A stretch of DNA of 64,000 bases from Candidatus Rifleibacteriota bacterium. Lineage in GTDB: Bacteria > Muiribacteriota > Ozemobacteria > Ozemobacterales > Ozemobacteraceae. The stretch lies in assembly GCA_015232575.1 (NCBI GenBank), contig JADFZL010000020.1, forward strand, positions 71,156 through 135,155, written 5' to 3'. The position numbers were made by a program, and so were the translations under genes. Positions 43,820 to 52,250 of the stretch are shown here, in pieces. The number at the start of each line of letters is the position of its first letter. Within the stretch, counting starts at the first letter, position 1. The notes under the pieces were generated by a model. That model ran no database searches. It saw nothing but the letters and a program-made list of their open reading frames with translations, and had not been told where the DNA came from.

Positions 43820-44833
43820 GTGAAAATAATTTTTTCAATTATATTGATAACTTTTATTAATATTTCTTGTGTTACATCAGCTGCCGGGGCAATGGATGAC
43901 ATGAATGAATTTGATAATTTCATTTCAAGCCTCAAGCATTCTGCAGAGGAGTATTCCAGACAGGATTTTTCGAAGGCACATGAATCTCTGAATCGAACTG
44001 CGGAATGTTTGAATAGACTGCCCAGAAATTCTCAAAATACACTGATGAAACAGGACTTCCAAAAAATGATTGCAGAACAATCATTTAGCAGAGTACATGG
44101 TGAGGGTAAGACAAATCTTGAGATTATCTGCGAGGAAATTAAATTTGGATTCAAGGGAGCGCTTTATCAGCATCTTGTTGATGCGCTTGAATTGCATGAA
44201 AAGCGTATTCCATATTATTCAAAAAAGACTGGTGGTTTGTCTGATCCGGTTTTTAAAAAACTTTCCGCTATTCAGAGAGCAAATCTTCCGGTTGCAAGAT
44301 ATATTGATATGAAAGCTCTTCCATTTCAGAAAGAGGGCATTCCGATAATATCGGGAGACATATTGCCGATGAACTGCAAGCCCATGGAAACGCCCTCACT
44401 TTATCACGGCACAATCTCTAAAGAAGACGCTGAATCCTATAGAAAAAAAATGATAGTTTTCCAGAGAAAATGTGCCAGTGATCTGAATAAACACGAATAT
44501 CTGAAAATCGCAGAAAAAGCATATAACATGCTTCAGGAGACGCGGGAATTTGAAAAAAGCAGGAAAGTACATTTTGCAATGACTATCCACATGCTTCAGT
44601 CACTGGGTTATTCATCAATGCGCTCGGCAAAATATTATGAAATGTCAAACGGCCGCACATCAGATGTATCACGCATGTATCTTTCCATACAGGTTATTCC
44701 GCTTCAGGAAGCCATCAGCACAGATATAAACTCACACCCATCTCACGCTAAGGGCGCAGGAATAATGATAAACGATGTACCGGAAATTCCTTTTGAAAGT
44801 GAATGGGAATCTCGGATGATTTCAATGAATTGA
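43820..44833 (+). CDS. secreted protein of unknown function
   Basis: 337 residues from the GTG at 43820, which follows GGGGGA with a spacing of about six (a TTG two codons earlier is possible). A hydrophobic signal ends near CVTSAAG. The body is helical, with tetratricopeptide-like helices early on (FSKAHESLNRTAECLNRLP) and later Arg/Lys/Met-rich segments. Motif-like pieces such as LPMNCKPMETPS do not point to a family. The gene stands alone between the speA and small membrane protein genes. Not recognised. Confidence 0.6.
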   Translation: MKIIFSIILITFINISCVTSAAGAMDDMNEFDNFISSLKHSAEEYSRQDFSKAHESLNRTAECLNRLPRNSQNTLMKQDFQKMIAEQSFSRVHGEGKTNLEIICEEIKFGFKGALYQHLVDALELHEKRIPYYSKKTGGLSDPVFKKLSAIQRANLPVARYIDMKALPFQKEGIPIISGDILPMNCKPMETPSLYHGTISKEDAESYRKKMIVFQRKCASDLNKHEYLKIAEKAYNMLQETREFEKSRKVHFAMTIHMLQSLGYSSMRSAKYYEMSNGRTSDVSRMYLSIQVIPLQEAISTDINSHPSHAKGAGIMINDVPEIPFESEWESRMISMN

Positions 44834-44866
44834 CAAGCCCGGACTGAACTGCCAATTCATTGGAAT

Positions 44867-45262
44867 TCATGCAGAGTCGTATTTTTCATGCTTGTTTTTC
44901 CACCATTCTGGAAGATTGGGATTGAGTTTCGCCCAGAATATTCCATGATATGAAGGTTTTCTGGTTTCATGAAAAACAAGAAACACTGTTGATGAAAAAG
45001 AAACAATTATTGCAGTTGTCCAGGAAACGTGGTCAGCATTTGCGAATAAAGCAAACACCATGAAAATAAACGTCCAGATAAGTTCCGAAGATCGCGCAAT
45101 GCGAAAAACATTACAGAATAGAAAAAAATTACTCACAATATAACCCGCTGAAAAACCATACCAGAATTCAGTATCAGAAACAATCACTCCAGCAGATATT
45201 ACAGCCAGAAGAAAAAATGCATCAAATATGGATATCTGAAAACCAGGCTTAAAATCGCTCAT
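44867..45262 (-). CDS. small integral membrane protein, four predicted helices
   Basis: 131 residues. Four hydrophobic segments are visible: IFDAFFLLAVISAGVIV; GFSAGYIVSNFFLF; ELIWTFIFMVFALFA; WTTAIIVSFSSTVFLVF. The C-terminus is a soluble tail rich in Trp, Asn and Lys (NPNLPEWWKNKHEKYD). No family recognised. The ATG has no clear ribosome site. It converges with the secreted protein gene upstream, with only 33 nt between the stops and no obvious hairpin. Confidence 0.6.
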   Translation of the reverse strand: MSDFKPGFQISIFDAFFLLAVISAGVIVSDTEFWYGFSAGYIVSNFFLFCNVFRIARSSELIWTFIFMVFALFANADHVSWTTAIIVSFSSTVFLVFHETRKPSYHGIFWAKLNPNLPEWWKNKHEKYDSA

Positions 45263-45503
45263 AATTGCGTTAATTCAAAACATTCCTGAATTTTTCTCTG
45301 GATAGGAAGTACATATCATTCTGATCTCACAAAATCCTTTCCTTTATACTTACGTTTGACAAATAAGTGTTATCAAATAATGATTTTCGCCTATGTTTCA
45401 TTAAAAAAGTTTTGTTGACAAGCATATCATAGAATATTGATTATGGCCGCATGAAAGTTGCGGATTTTGAAAAGCAGTCGCAATTTAGTTAATTTTACAG
45501 GGA

Positions 45504-45532
45504 TTGACATAATCGTAATAATTTCATAAAAT
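45504..45532 (+). promoter_or_regulatory. sigma70-type promoter
   Basis: TTGACA (45504-45509), a 17-base spacer and TAAAAT (45527-45532), about 50 nt before the ATG at 45582, which itself has GAGGAG. This is the clearest promoter in the window. The rest of the 45263-45581 gap shows nothing I can name. Confidence 0.7.
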
Positions 45533-45581
45533 TCTTTTAAGGGTTGTGGTTAATGGTTGAAAATAAATAAGAGGAGACTTT

Positions 45582-46100
45582 ATGCTTACTAAAATGACAA
45601 AAATTGCGATATTTTCATTGATGTTTGCCATGATTTCCCTAACTGTTACAGTACAAGGAGAAGTAAAACCTGGTGCTAGTGCAGAATATCTGAAAGAGCT
45701 CAGCGGGAATCTCAAAGGTCACTTTACGATTGGTGGCCTGGTTTGGCGAGTCGGCAATGAGCTTGAAATAAATCCGGCAATCAACTGGATTAAGAAACAG
45801 GGACAAGGCTGGAGAGCTCCATCCAGGAATGAACTCAAGGCATTGTACAATGCCCACGCAAAAATTCAGGACAAAGTTACTTATAATGCTGTTGATTTCA
45901 TGCAGTCAAAATGTGTATGGGGGTTTATTTCTTCCGGTGAATCCAGACACATTGAAGGAGCTTCCGGGTGGGGTAAGGCAAGCTCTGTAGAATATGGTCG
46001 CATTTACTGGTTTATGAATCGAATGGAATGGGACACTCGTGTGTCTCAGAAGGAATTTGGCCCGTTAACAGGATTGGTCGTTGCCGTCCACGAACGCTAG
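45582..46100 (+). CDS. secreted DUF1566-like protein
   Basis: 172 residues. The signal peptide is IFSLMFAMISLTVTVQG. The rest has the DUF1566/Lcl-type pattern: LVWRVGNELEINPAINWIKK, GQGWRAPSRNELKALYNAH, CVWGFISSGES and YGRIYWFMNRMEWDTR. Proteins of this type are surface-exposed and some bind glycans; here the function is unknown. A strong promoter and ribosome site precede it and a terminator follows, so it is a single-gene unit. Confidence 0.75.
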   Translation: MLTKMTKIAIFSLMFAMISLTVTVQGEVKPGASAEYLKELSGNLKGHFTIGGLVWRVGNELEINPAINWIKKQGQGWRAPSRNELKALYNAHAKIQDKVTYNAVDFMQSKCVWGFISSGESRHIEGASGWGKASSVEYGRIYWFMNRMEWDTRVSQKEFGPLTGLVVAVHER

Positions 46101-46161
46101 AATCAACGGGAAATATCGCAAACGCTTAACCAGAAGTCTTAAACCTGATAGAAATTATATA

Positions 46162-46214
46162 AGCGGCTTCCAGCAAAATTTGTCTTAAGCAACTGGTAGC
46201 CGCTTCTTCTTTTA
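46162..46214 (+). terminator. terminator after the DUF1566-like gene
   Basis: AGCGGCTTCCAG (46162-46173) pairs with CTGGTAGCCGCT (46193-46204), with one T-T mismatch, followed by TCTTCTTTTAT. The hairpin is also a copy of the element found at 18060-18105. The remaining ~300 nt to the MurC-like gene show nothing recognisable. Confidence 0.75.
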
Positions 46215-46511
46215 TCTCCATTAAGTTGTCCAGGAATTCATCTTCGACGTTTTTTCTTATAGAGCTACATGCAATAATATTTGAAATTTGCACAGTCGTT
46301 CAAGTGAAAGTGTTTGTTTATAATGATCTTCAAGTTGCTAGTAATACTATTTTTGCAATTTTCAGATCCAGTTAAGAACCCTGATAAAGCATGGCTTGAA
46401 GGTTATCGCCTCACGAATAATCAGGATTATTGAATAATAATATCTTAAAAGTCCTCAGAGATTGTGGAAATTTGTTCGATGACTATGGTAAGTTATCTAC
46501 AGGAGCAAAAT

Positions 46512-47888
46512 ATGAACGTTTTTTTCGTTGGAATCGGCGGCATGGGAATGAGTGGTCTGGCAAAAATTCTTTCCGGTCGGGGTTATGCTATTGCCGGTTC
46601 TGATCGCAATCTTGATGGAGAATACTGCAGAAGGCTGCACGCAAGCGGAGTCAAGATCTACCCACAGGATGGAAGCGGCCCTGAAAAATTTCTCAATTTC
46701 AATAAGCTTCTTTCGGGTGATTCGATAATTGTCAAATCAACTGCTGTTGAAGATGCAGTCCCGGATATTGTAAGCGCAAGGCGTCTGGGAATGCGTGAAA
46801 TAATGCGTTCAGATCTGTTGGCTCAGCTTTTCAACGAAAAGAAGGGAATTGCAATCGGTGGCACTTCAGGAAAGACAACGACCACAGGCCTGATTTCCTG
46901 GATGCTCAAATTTGCGGGTCTTGAGCCTGGTTTCGCTGTTGGTGGAATCATTTCAGGACTCGACACTAATGCGTCTGAAGGAAAAGGCAAATATTTCGTA
47001 ATTGAAGCAGACGAATCAGACGGTTCAATTGTAAAGTACAAGCCGTATATTTCCTTGATAACAAACATTTCCCGCGACCATAAACCTTTGAATGAGCTGA
47101 AAAGCCTCTTTTCAACATTTTCTGCAAACACTCAGCCAGAAGGAGTTACGATACTCTGCGCTGATGATATAAATGCCATGGCCTTAAAATCTGAACTCAG
47201 CGGAAAAGTGATTACCTACGGTTTCAGCGAGAAGTCTGACATTCGCGCTGATGAATATTATCTCGCACGCGGACATTCTTTCTTTTCGGTGAAAGGTTTT
47301 GACTTCGAAATACTGCTGCCGGGGCTTCACAACATTCAGAATGCCCTTGCTGCGATTGCTGTAGCTGAATATCTCAAAATTCCAATGAACATTGTTTCTG
47401 CAGCATTGCTTGCATTTCCGGGAATGAAAAGGCGCTTCGAAAGAGTTGGTACCGCTGACGGAGTAACCGTTATTGATGACTTTGCGCATAATCCGGCTGA
47501 GATTTCAGCTGCGATAGAAACTGCGAGAAAGCTCTCTAAGAATCGTTTCATCGTTTATCAACCCCATGGATTCGGGCCAACACGCTTTACAAAAGATGAT
47601 CTGGTAGATGTCTTCAGCAGCCTGAATTCAAGAGAATATCTGTATCTTGATGAGATTTTTTATGCTGGCGGAACTGTGGAAAAAGACATTTCCTCCCAGA
47701 ATATTGCCGAAAAAGTCAGGGAAAAGTTTGCAAACGTTTTCTGCCCGAAGAACAGACCAGCAATTATTTCTGATATCGTTGAAAGGGCATCACCCGGAGA
47801 CATGGTTCTAGTAATGGGCGCCCGCGACATTAACACAATCTGCCGTCCAATACTTGATGAACTGACAAAAAATCAAAAAGCTTTTTAG
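46512..47888 (+). CDS. MurC-like UDP-N-acetylmuramate ligase family protein
   Basis: 458 residues from the ATG at 46512 (AGGAG seven bases upstream; the longer frame from 46464 is not needed). It has the Mur ligase layout: Rossmann start VFFVGIGGMGMSGLAKILSG, P-loop GGTSGKTTTTG, EADESDGSIVKYKP, LPGLHNIQNALAAIAVAEYL, DDFAHNPAEISAAIETAR and the end VMGARDINTICRPI. MurC adds L-alanine to UDP-MurNAc. The P-loop has Ser where MurC and Mpl usually have His (GTHGKTTT), and no mur genes are near. It may be the genome's MurC, or a paralogue such as an Mpl-like recycling ligase. Exact role unresolved. Confidence 0.8.
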   Translation: MNVFFVGIGGMGMSGLAKILSGRGYAIAGSDRNLDGEYCRRLHASGVKIYPQDGSGPEKFLNFNKLLSGDSIIVKSTAVEDAVPDIVSARRLGMREIMRSDLLAQLFNEKKGIAIGGTSGKTTTTGLISWMLKFAGLEPGFAVGGIISGLDTNASEGKGKYFVIEADESDGSIVKYKPYISLITNISRDHKPLNELKSLFSTFSANTQPEGVTILCADDINAMALKSELSGKVITYGFSEKSDIRADEYYLARGHSFFSVKGFDFEILLPGLHNIQNALAAIAVAEYLKIPMNIVSAALLAFPGMKRRFERVGTADGVTVIDDFAHNPAEISAAIETARKLSKNRFIVYQPHGFGPTRFTKDDLVDVFSSLNSREYLYLDEIFYAGGTVEKDISSQNIAEKVREKFANVFCPKNRPAIISDIVERASPGDMVLVMGARDINTICRPILDELTKNQKAF

Positions 47889-47911
47889 AGAGGGGGCACG
47901 CGCCCCCTCTC
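47888..47911. repeat. perfect GC-rich hairpin after the MurC-like gene
   Basis: GAGAGGGGGC (47888-47897) pairs with GCCCCCTCTC (47902-47911) around ACGC. There is no T-run. It begins on the last base of the MurC-like stop codon. GC-rich DNA follows to about 48045, with two imperfect 35-40 base direct repeats starting CTCTCCGCTTTGG (47966) and CTCTCCACTTTGG (48004). Confidence 0.65.
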
Positions 47912-48094
47912 GCCGGTCGAACAAGTTCGGCCGGCTCACTCCCTGCGGTCGAGCACCTTGTGCTCTCCGCTTTGGAAAGCTTTATCACTGGGTAAATACC
48001 TTTACTCTCCACTTTGGAAGTCCTTTTCCCCGGTCAAACCTGCTTTACCACATAAAACAATGTTCGTATAATTATTAAGATTCGTTAGGACAGC

Positions 48095-48149
48095 AAAAAA
48101 ACCAGCTTACCAAGACCTCTGATAAAAGAGTCTTAATAAGCTGGTTTTT
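48095..48149. terminator. bidirectional terminator
   Basis: AAAAAAACCAGCTTA (48095-48109) faces TAAGCTGGTTTTT (48137-48149), with a further inner pairing (AAGAC with GTCTT). It serves the minus-strand gene at 48177 and could end plus-strand readthrough from the MurC-like gene. Confidence 0.85.
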
Positions 48150-48176
48150 CGTTATAAGGAAATTATCTTCGATAGA

Positions 48177-48653
48177 TCAGTAAGAAGGCATCATAGGATC
48201 AACTGTTGGAAGAGAATCACCCATTTGTGGTTCGGAAGGTGTAGATGGCGCCATTGGTGCGTAGCTGCTCATATCGCTTCCACCGGAAGATTTCTTTCCA
48301 CCTTTGTGGCGTTTTACTCTTCTGAAATGACCGCTGGTGTGATGTTTGTTCCCTTTTTTATAGTGTCCTTTAACCCATGTTCTTTTTGGTTTCTTTCCGG
48401 TAATTGCTGATTTGAACTTTACACCGCTGTCCATTATTCCATTCTGAATAGAGCAACCAGCGTTGACTACTCCACGGCGAACCTTCTTGCACGTTCTCTT
48501 AACACTTCTTTTAACAGCTCTTGACATGCGCGTGAAAATTCCGACCTTTTTATGTCTCTTTTTTGCTTCTGCCGGTTTGATTTCTCCGAAAAGGGTTATG
48601 AACGCAATTATAGCCATAAAGATCGCAAATAATTTTGAAGATGATTCTTTCAT
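48177..48653 (-). CDS. secreted, very basic Lys/Arg/His-rich protein
   Basis: 158 residues from the ATG at 48653 (GGAGG upstream; the longer frame to 48668 has no better site). A signal peptide (FAIFMAIIAFITLFGEIKPAEA) is followed by a Lys/Arg-rich stretch (KKRHKKVGIFTRMSRAVKRS) and a second one near the middle (HYKKGNKHHTSGHFRRVKRH). The C-terminus is Ser/Pro/Met-rich. The predicted charge is strongly positive. It might bind envelope polymers, polyphosphate or nucleic acid outside the cell. No family recognised. A clear terminator follows. Confidence 0.6.
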   Translation of the reverse strand: MKESSSKLFAIFMAIIAFITLFGEIKPAEAKKRHKKVGIFTRMSRAVKRSVKRTCKKVRRGVVNAGCSIQNGIMDSGVKFKSAITGKKPKRTWVKGHYKKGNKHHTSGHFRRVKRHKGGKKSSGGSDMSSYAPMAPSTPSEPQMGDSLPTVDPMMPSY

Positions 48654-48840
48654 ATTTCTGTCCTCCATTTTTTATTCTCAATAGTCTAATTATATTAATT
48701 TTTTCATTAACCTGTAACAGTACGGATGAATTTTTTTTAAAATAATTTTAAATTTAACTATTTCACGCAACAACGAGTGAAATTGATTCCGTAAGGTTCA
48801 TCAAACGAGGAAACTCGAAATTCAAAAAAGGTGAACAAAT

Positions 48841-50379
48841 ATGAAAAAAATAACAATATTCTACATTTTCGCATTATTTTTAAGTTTTCTTCCGCAATCC
48901 CAGGCTTCCCAGGCAGCTGTTTCAGCGAATACTGAGAAGCCACAGCTATTTGATCCGAATTATGAACTTCAGAAAATATACTCTGAAATACCGGGCGGAG
49001 GAACGGGACGAGTTCGTCTTATCAACGCTAACCACGAAGCCTGGTACGCACGTTGGAATCTGATTTCAGAAGCCAGACGTACAATTGATGTCACATATTT
49101 CATCCTTCAGAAAGACATTTTCGGCATGTCTTTTCTTGGATTATTGCTTCAGAAAGCACGCGAAGGAGTAAAAATACGACTGATGGTAGATGCCCGAATG
49201 ATGCCTCTCTACTTCCGGCCCTTCGATCACGATGAATTACAGGAGCTGGTCGGCTGTCCCGGTGTGCAGATAAGGCTCTACAACCAGATTCCACAGACAA
49301 TTGTGGCATCTGTTGAAAAAAAAGACCTTAGAATGCTTTCCACATCAAATCACGACAAAATTCTGATTATAGACAATAAGATATCTATAACCGGCGGCAG
49401 AAATCTTGGAGGCGATTATTTTGCACAACCAGGCGAGCTCAAAATTGCCTACTACGACTCAGATGTAATATTGGATGGCCCTGAGATCGCCAAAGATCTT
49501 TATGAAGCATTCGAATCTGAATGGAAAGTCCTGTCGAACTACCAGGTAAAAGCAGACTTTCTCAATTTCAGAAATCAGAGTAAAAAACTTGAACTTGCAC
49601 GAATGGCAATGGAAAACTATATGAAAGGCGCCCCGCTTCTCGACCCCAAACTTCCTTCAATTCCAGATTCACATAGAAAAATTGTTGAAGAATTCAACGC
49701 AGAACTCATGAAATTCAAAAAAATTCAGGATTATAAAAAATTCACAGTATGGCGCGGCGAATTACCACAACCTGTACGAATTCTCGACAAAGAATCTATT
49801 CTGGGACACAAAGACCAGATCGGGTTCAATCTCCAGAGGTTCATTAACGCAGCAAAACACGAAATCGTAATTCAGAATCCATACGTTGTTCTGACGAAAG
49901 AAGCATGGAATCTCATGTCTCAAGCTTCAAAACGCGGAGTGCGCATCATAATGCATACAAATGGACCGAAATCAATTGATGCACCTGAAGCACTGGCATT
50001 CTTCTGCAAAGAATGGGCAGAAATGATGCGGGACATGCCAACACTTCAGTTGTTTATGGCACCAAGCGATAAGCATCAACTGCATTCAAAGGTTATTGTA
50101 ATAGATTGGCAGATTGCCGTTATTGGAACTTACAATCTTGATCCGCTGAGCATGGTCATAAACTCAGAAGTTGTAGCAGCAATAAATAACAGAGAATTCG
50201 CCACCATGGTTCGTCTTAGAGTTCTTAATGCCACAAAGACCGCTATCGAATGCCAGATTAACAGAAACAGCGACGGATCAACAACAAAGGTTAGAGGGCC
50301 GGAACAGGATATTTCCCCGGAAATTCAGAAAAAAATCAATTTCCTTATGAAACTTGACTGGCTGCGCCCACTTCTATAA
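48841..50379 (+). CDS. exported phospholipase D-family protein, cardiolipin synthase-like
   Basis: 512 residues. A signal peptide (TIFYIFALFLSFLPQSQAS) is followed by two PLD domains. The first HKD motif is NHDKILIIDNKISITGGRN (His171, Lys173, Asp178). The second, near residue 415, is HQLHSKVIVIDWQIAVIGT. Both are complete, so the enzyme should be active. Cardiolipin synthases of this kind sit in membranes. This one looks exported, so it may be a periplasmic or secreted phospholipase or nuclease instead. The length is normal for the family. No neighbour explains the substrate. Confidence 0.88.
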   Translation: MKKITIFYIFALFLSFLPQSQASQAAVSANTEKPQLFDPNYELQKIYSEIPGGGTGRVRLINANHEAWYARWNLISEARRTIDVTYFILQKDIFGMSFLGLLLQKAREGVKIRLMVDARMMPLYFRPFDHDELQELVGCPGVQIRLYNQIPQTIVASVEKKDLRMLSTSNHDKILIIDNKISITGGRNLGGDYFAQPGELKIAYYDSDVILDGPEIAKDLYEAFESEWKVLSNYQVKADFLNFRNQSKKLELARMAMENYMKGAPLLDPKLPSIPDSHRKIVEEFNAELMKFKKIQDYKKFTVWRGELPQPVRILDKESILGHKDQIGFNLQRFINAAKHEIVIQNPYVVLTKEAWNLMSQASKRGVRIIMHTNGPKSIDAPEALAFFCKEWAEMMRDMPTLQLFMAPSDKHQLHSKVIVIDWQIAVIGTYNLDPLSMVINSEVVAAINNREFATMVRLRVLNATKTAIECQINRNSDGSTTKVRGPEQDISPEIQKKINFLMKLDWLRPLL

Positions 50380-50893
50380 TCTGTACAAATATCTTCCACG
50401 CACAATTTGCTTGTACAATGAATACAGATTTGTGCCAACAAATATGCAGCAGAGACCTGCTTCGCTGATCGCAAATTGAGTATCTGAACAAACCCACTTT
50501 CTGTCAATAAATTGGTTAAATATAAGACAGTTTTTTTGCACATTTTTTTGTCACCCATTAAATTATCCTTTAACAATGCCATTCTTCAAAAAAGAGTCAC
50601 TGGTATGCTTTTTGCTTGGAACATCTGTTCTAATACAGACCACTCGTAATGTCAAAAAAAAAGTTGTACAGCTATTTAAGTAAAATGTCTGTTTGAGTAT
50701 ATTGTGATAGTTCCCTCATCGCCAGCAACAGTTATTTATGAAAGTATCTGCATAACTTAAGTACGCAAAATCTTAAATAAGGGGTCAGATTTGCGTGCTG
50801 ACTTTGGTGAGAGATCTCAATAAATGCTGGATTTCTCCCTCTGGTCGAAATGACGTTGATTAGTGACCCTTTTAATATATAAGGAGATATCTT
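50380..50893. other. gene-free stretch with one REP unit
   Basis: About 510 nt. It holds a REP-like unit at 50829-50858 and the phrase AAGGGGTCAGATTTGCG near 50780, of a kind I associate with repeat or transposase remnants (recollection, unverified). No RNA gene, terminator with a T-run or coding frame is evident. The ribosome site of the next gene (AAGGAG) is at the end. Confidence 0.4.
50829..50858. repeat. REP-like unit, copy 6
   Basis: GGATTTCTCCCTCTGGTCGA followed by AATGACGTTG, near consensus, ahead of the Lnb_N-like gene. A partial unit (CAGTCGAAATGACAGCAC) lies after that gene at 51848. Confidence 0.7.
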
Positions 50894-51775
50894 ATGACGA
50901 GGTTCTTTTTTTCAACAGTAGCATTCAGGCTGCAATCATTCGGTATTTTATTCTTTCTGTTAGTTCAGCTGATGATTTCATCATTCTGTTCAGCAAAAGG
51001 GCATAATTATGGAAGTCTTGCAGCAGATCATGGAATAAGCTTCCCTGCTCACGTTATTCATCAGGATGGTTCAGTTCTGACCGTAGAAAACGTAAGATGG
51101 GGAACAATTCACGCACCTCAAAGAAATGATTACCAGAAATTCATCTGGAAAACAGCTGCAATTGATTTAGATGCAATTGAAGAAGTGTATTTTCTTAAGA
51201 AACTTTTCCCACCCAAATTTATTGCAGCACATTGCTACATAGCTGTAACCTTTCGAAAAGGTGGATTTATTGGGACTGACGGCTTCGAACCCGAAGCACT
51301 TGTTATTTCCATCGAAGCTCTCAGAAAACCAGGAGAGCCATTTGATTTTCTTAAAGGAACCAGAAATCATTTCGGAATTATTCATGTACTATCTTCATGG
51401 GAAGACTATATTACATTTGAATGTGGCGTAGATAAGAAGATTATCAACCCATACAAATTCAAAATCGGAAACAATCAGAAAAAAGTATTGGCTGAAAGAA
51501 TAATATTAGATGCTTTGAAAGACCGTTCAACAGAATACTATCACTTATTTACCAACAGTTGTATTTATCCGCATTGCTTAAAAATTAATTCGGTTCTTCC
51601 TTCCCAGCAACAGATTCCATTAAAATTCTTCTTCGGAAAAATTGTTAATCCAAAACCGTCTCTTCCAGTACAGGCAATTGATGCCTATGTAAAAAAAGGC
51701 GTTCTGGAACCCGCCATCTCAGAAATAAACGAAAACAACTTTTTCGTACAACTGAGAAAGTTCTTCAAGAATTAA
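50894..51775 (+). CDS. secreted Lnb_N/DUF4105-type protein
   Basis: 293 residues; AAGGAG before the ATG. A signal-like helix (FGILFFLLVQLMISSFCSA) precedes VTFRKGGFIGTDGFEPEALV. The key segment is YHLFTNSCIYPHCLKINSV, the Cys motif shared by DUF4105 and the N-terminal domain of Lnb, the lipoprotein N-acyltransferase of some bacteria. The conserved Cys is present. With a length of 293, only this domain is here, and the C-terminal membrane part of Lnb is absent. It may be a papain-fold thiol enzyme acting outside the cytoplasm. Family assignment is moderate. Confidence 0.62.
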   Translation: MTRFFFSTVAFRLQSFGILFFLLVQLMISSFCSAKGHNYGSLAADHGISFPAHVIHQDGSVLTVENVRWGTIHAPQRNDYQKFIWKTAAIDLDAIEEVYFLKKLFPPKFIAAHCYIAVTFRKGGFIGTDGFEPEALVISIEALRKPGEPFDFLKGTRNHFGIIHVLSSWEDYITFECGVDKKIINPYKFKIGNNQKKVLAERIILDALKDRSTEYYHLFTNSCIYPHCLKINSVLPSQQQIPLKFFFGKIVNPKPSLPVQAIDAYVKKGVLEPAISEINENNFFVQLRKFFKN

Positions 51776-52250
51776 CTCCAGAAAACAGTCTCGGTAGATT
51801 TTCTGAATCTGGAGACACTGAATGAAAATAGGAATTACCTGAACCGTTCTCAGTCGAAATGACAGCACAATATCAGGAATTATCCATTGTCTTTGAAAGT
51901 GAAATGGATAGAGCGTTTTATAAAAATGGTTTTCTCCATTGTTTTAGAGTAAAAGCATTTATTAATGCACATTTCAGAGAAGGCACTTGCCCCGAATTAC
52001 TGATCAGTTATATAATTTCAAAGAATTTGCGTATCTTCTTAATAATCAGTGGCAACTTTTGAATTGAAACTACTTATTACCATGTCATCTCGAACGAAGT
52101 GAGAGATCTCCGGAGGGTTTGAGATTTCTCCCTTCGGTCGAAATGACAGCGATGAGGTGTTCGTTTACCCAAATTATTGAGTAGATACAAATTTACTACA
52201 ATTTCACTTTGGACCAATATTTATAGCAATCTATTGAGAAAGGCAAAAAA
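51776..52250. other. gene-free stretch with REP units
   Basis: About 475 nt between the Lnb_N-like and trpB genes. It holds a partial REP unit (51848-51868) and a full pair (52083-52151). The 67-codon open frame at 51859-52062 begins inside a REP unit and has no ribosome site, so I do not call it a gene. No terminator is obvious. Confidence 0.5.
52083..52151. repeat. REP-like inverted pair, copy 8 (closest to consensus)
   Basis: TGTCATCTCGAACGAAGTGA starts at 52083. CTCCCTTCGGTCGAAATGAC (from 52129) faces it. The second unit is the family core without change. Confidence 0.8.

Noticed and set aside
51859..52062. 67-codon open frame between the Lnb_N-like and trpB genes
   Set aside because: It starts inside a REP unit, has no ribosome site and no coding character.
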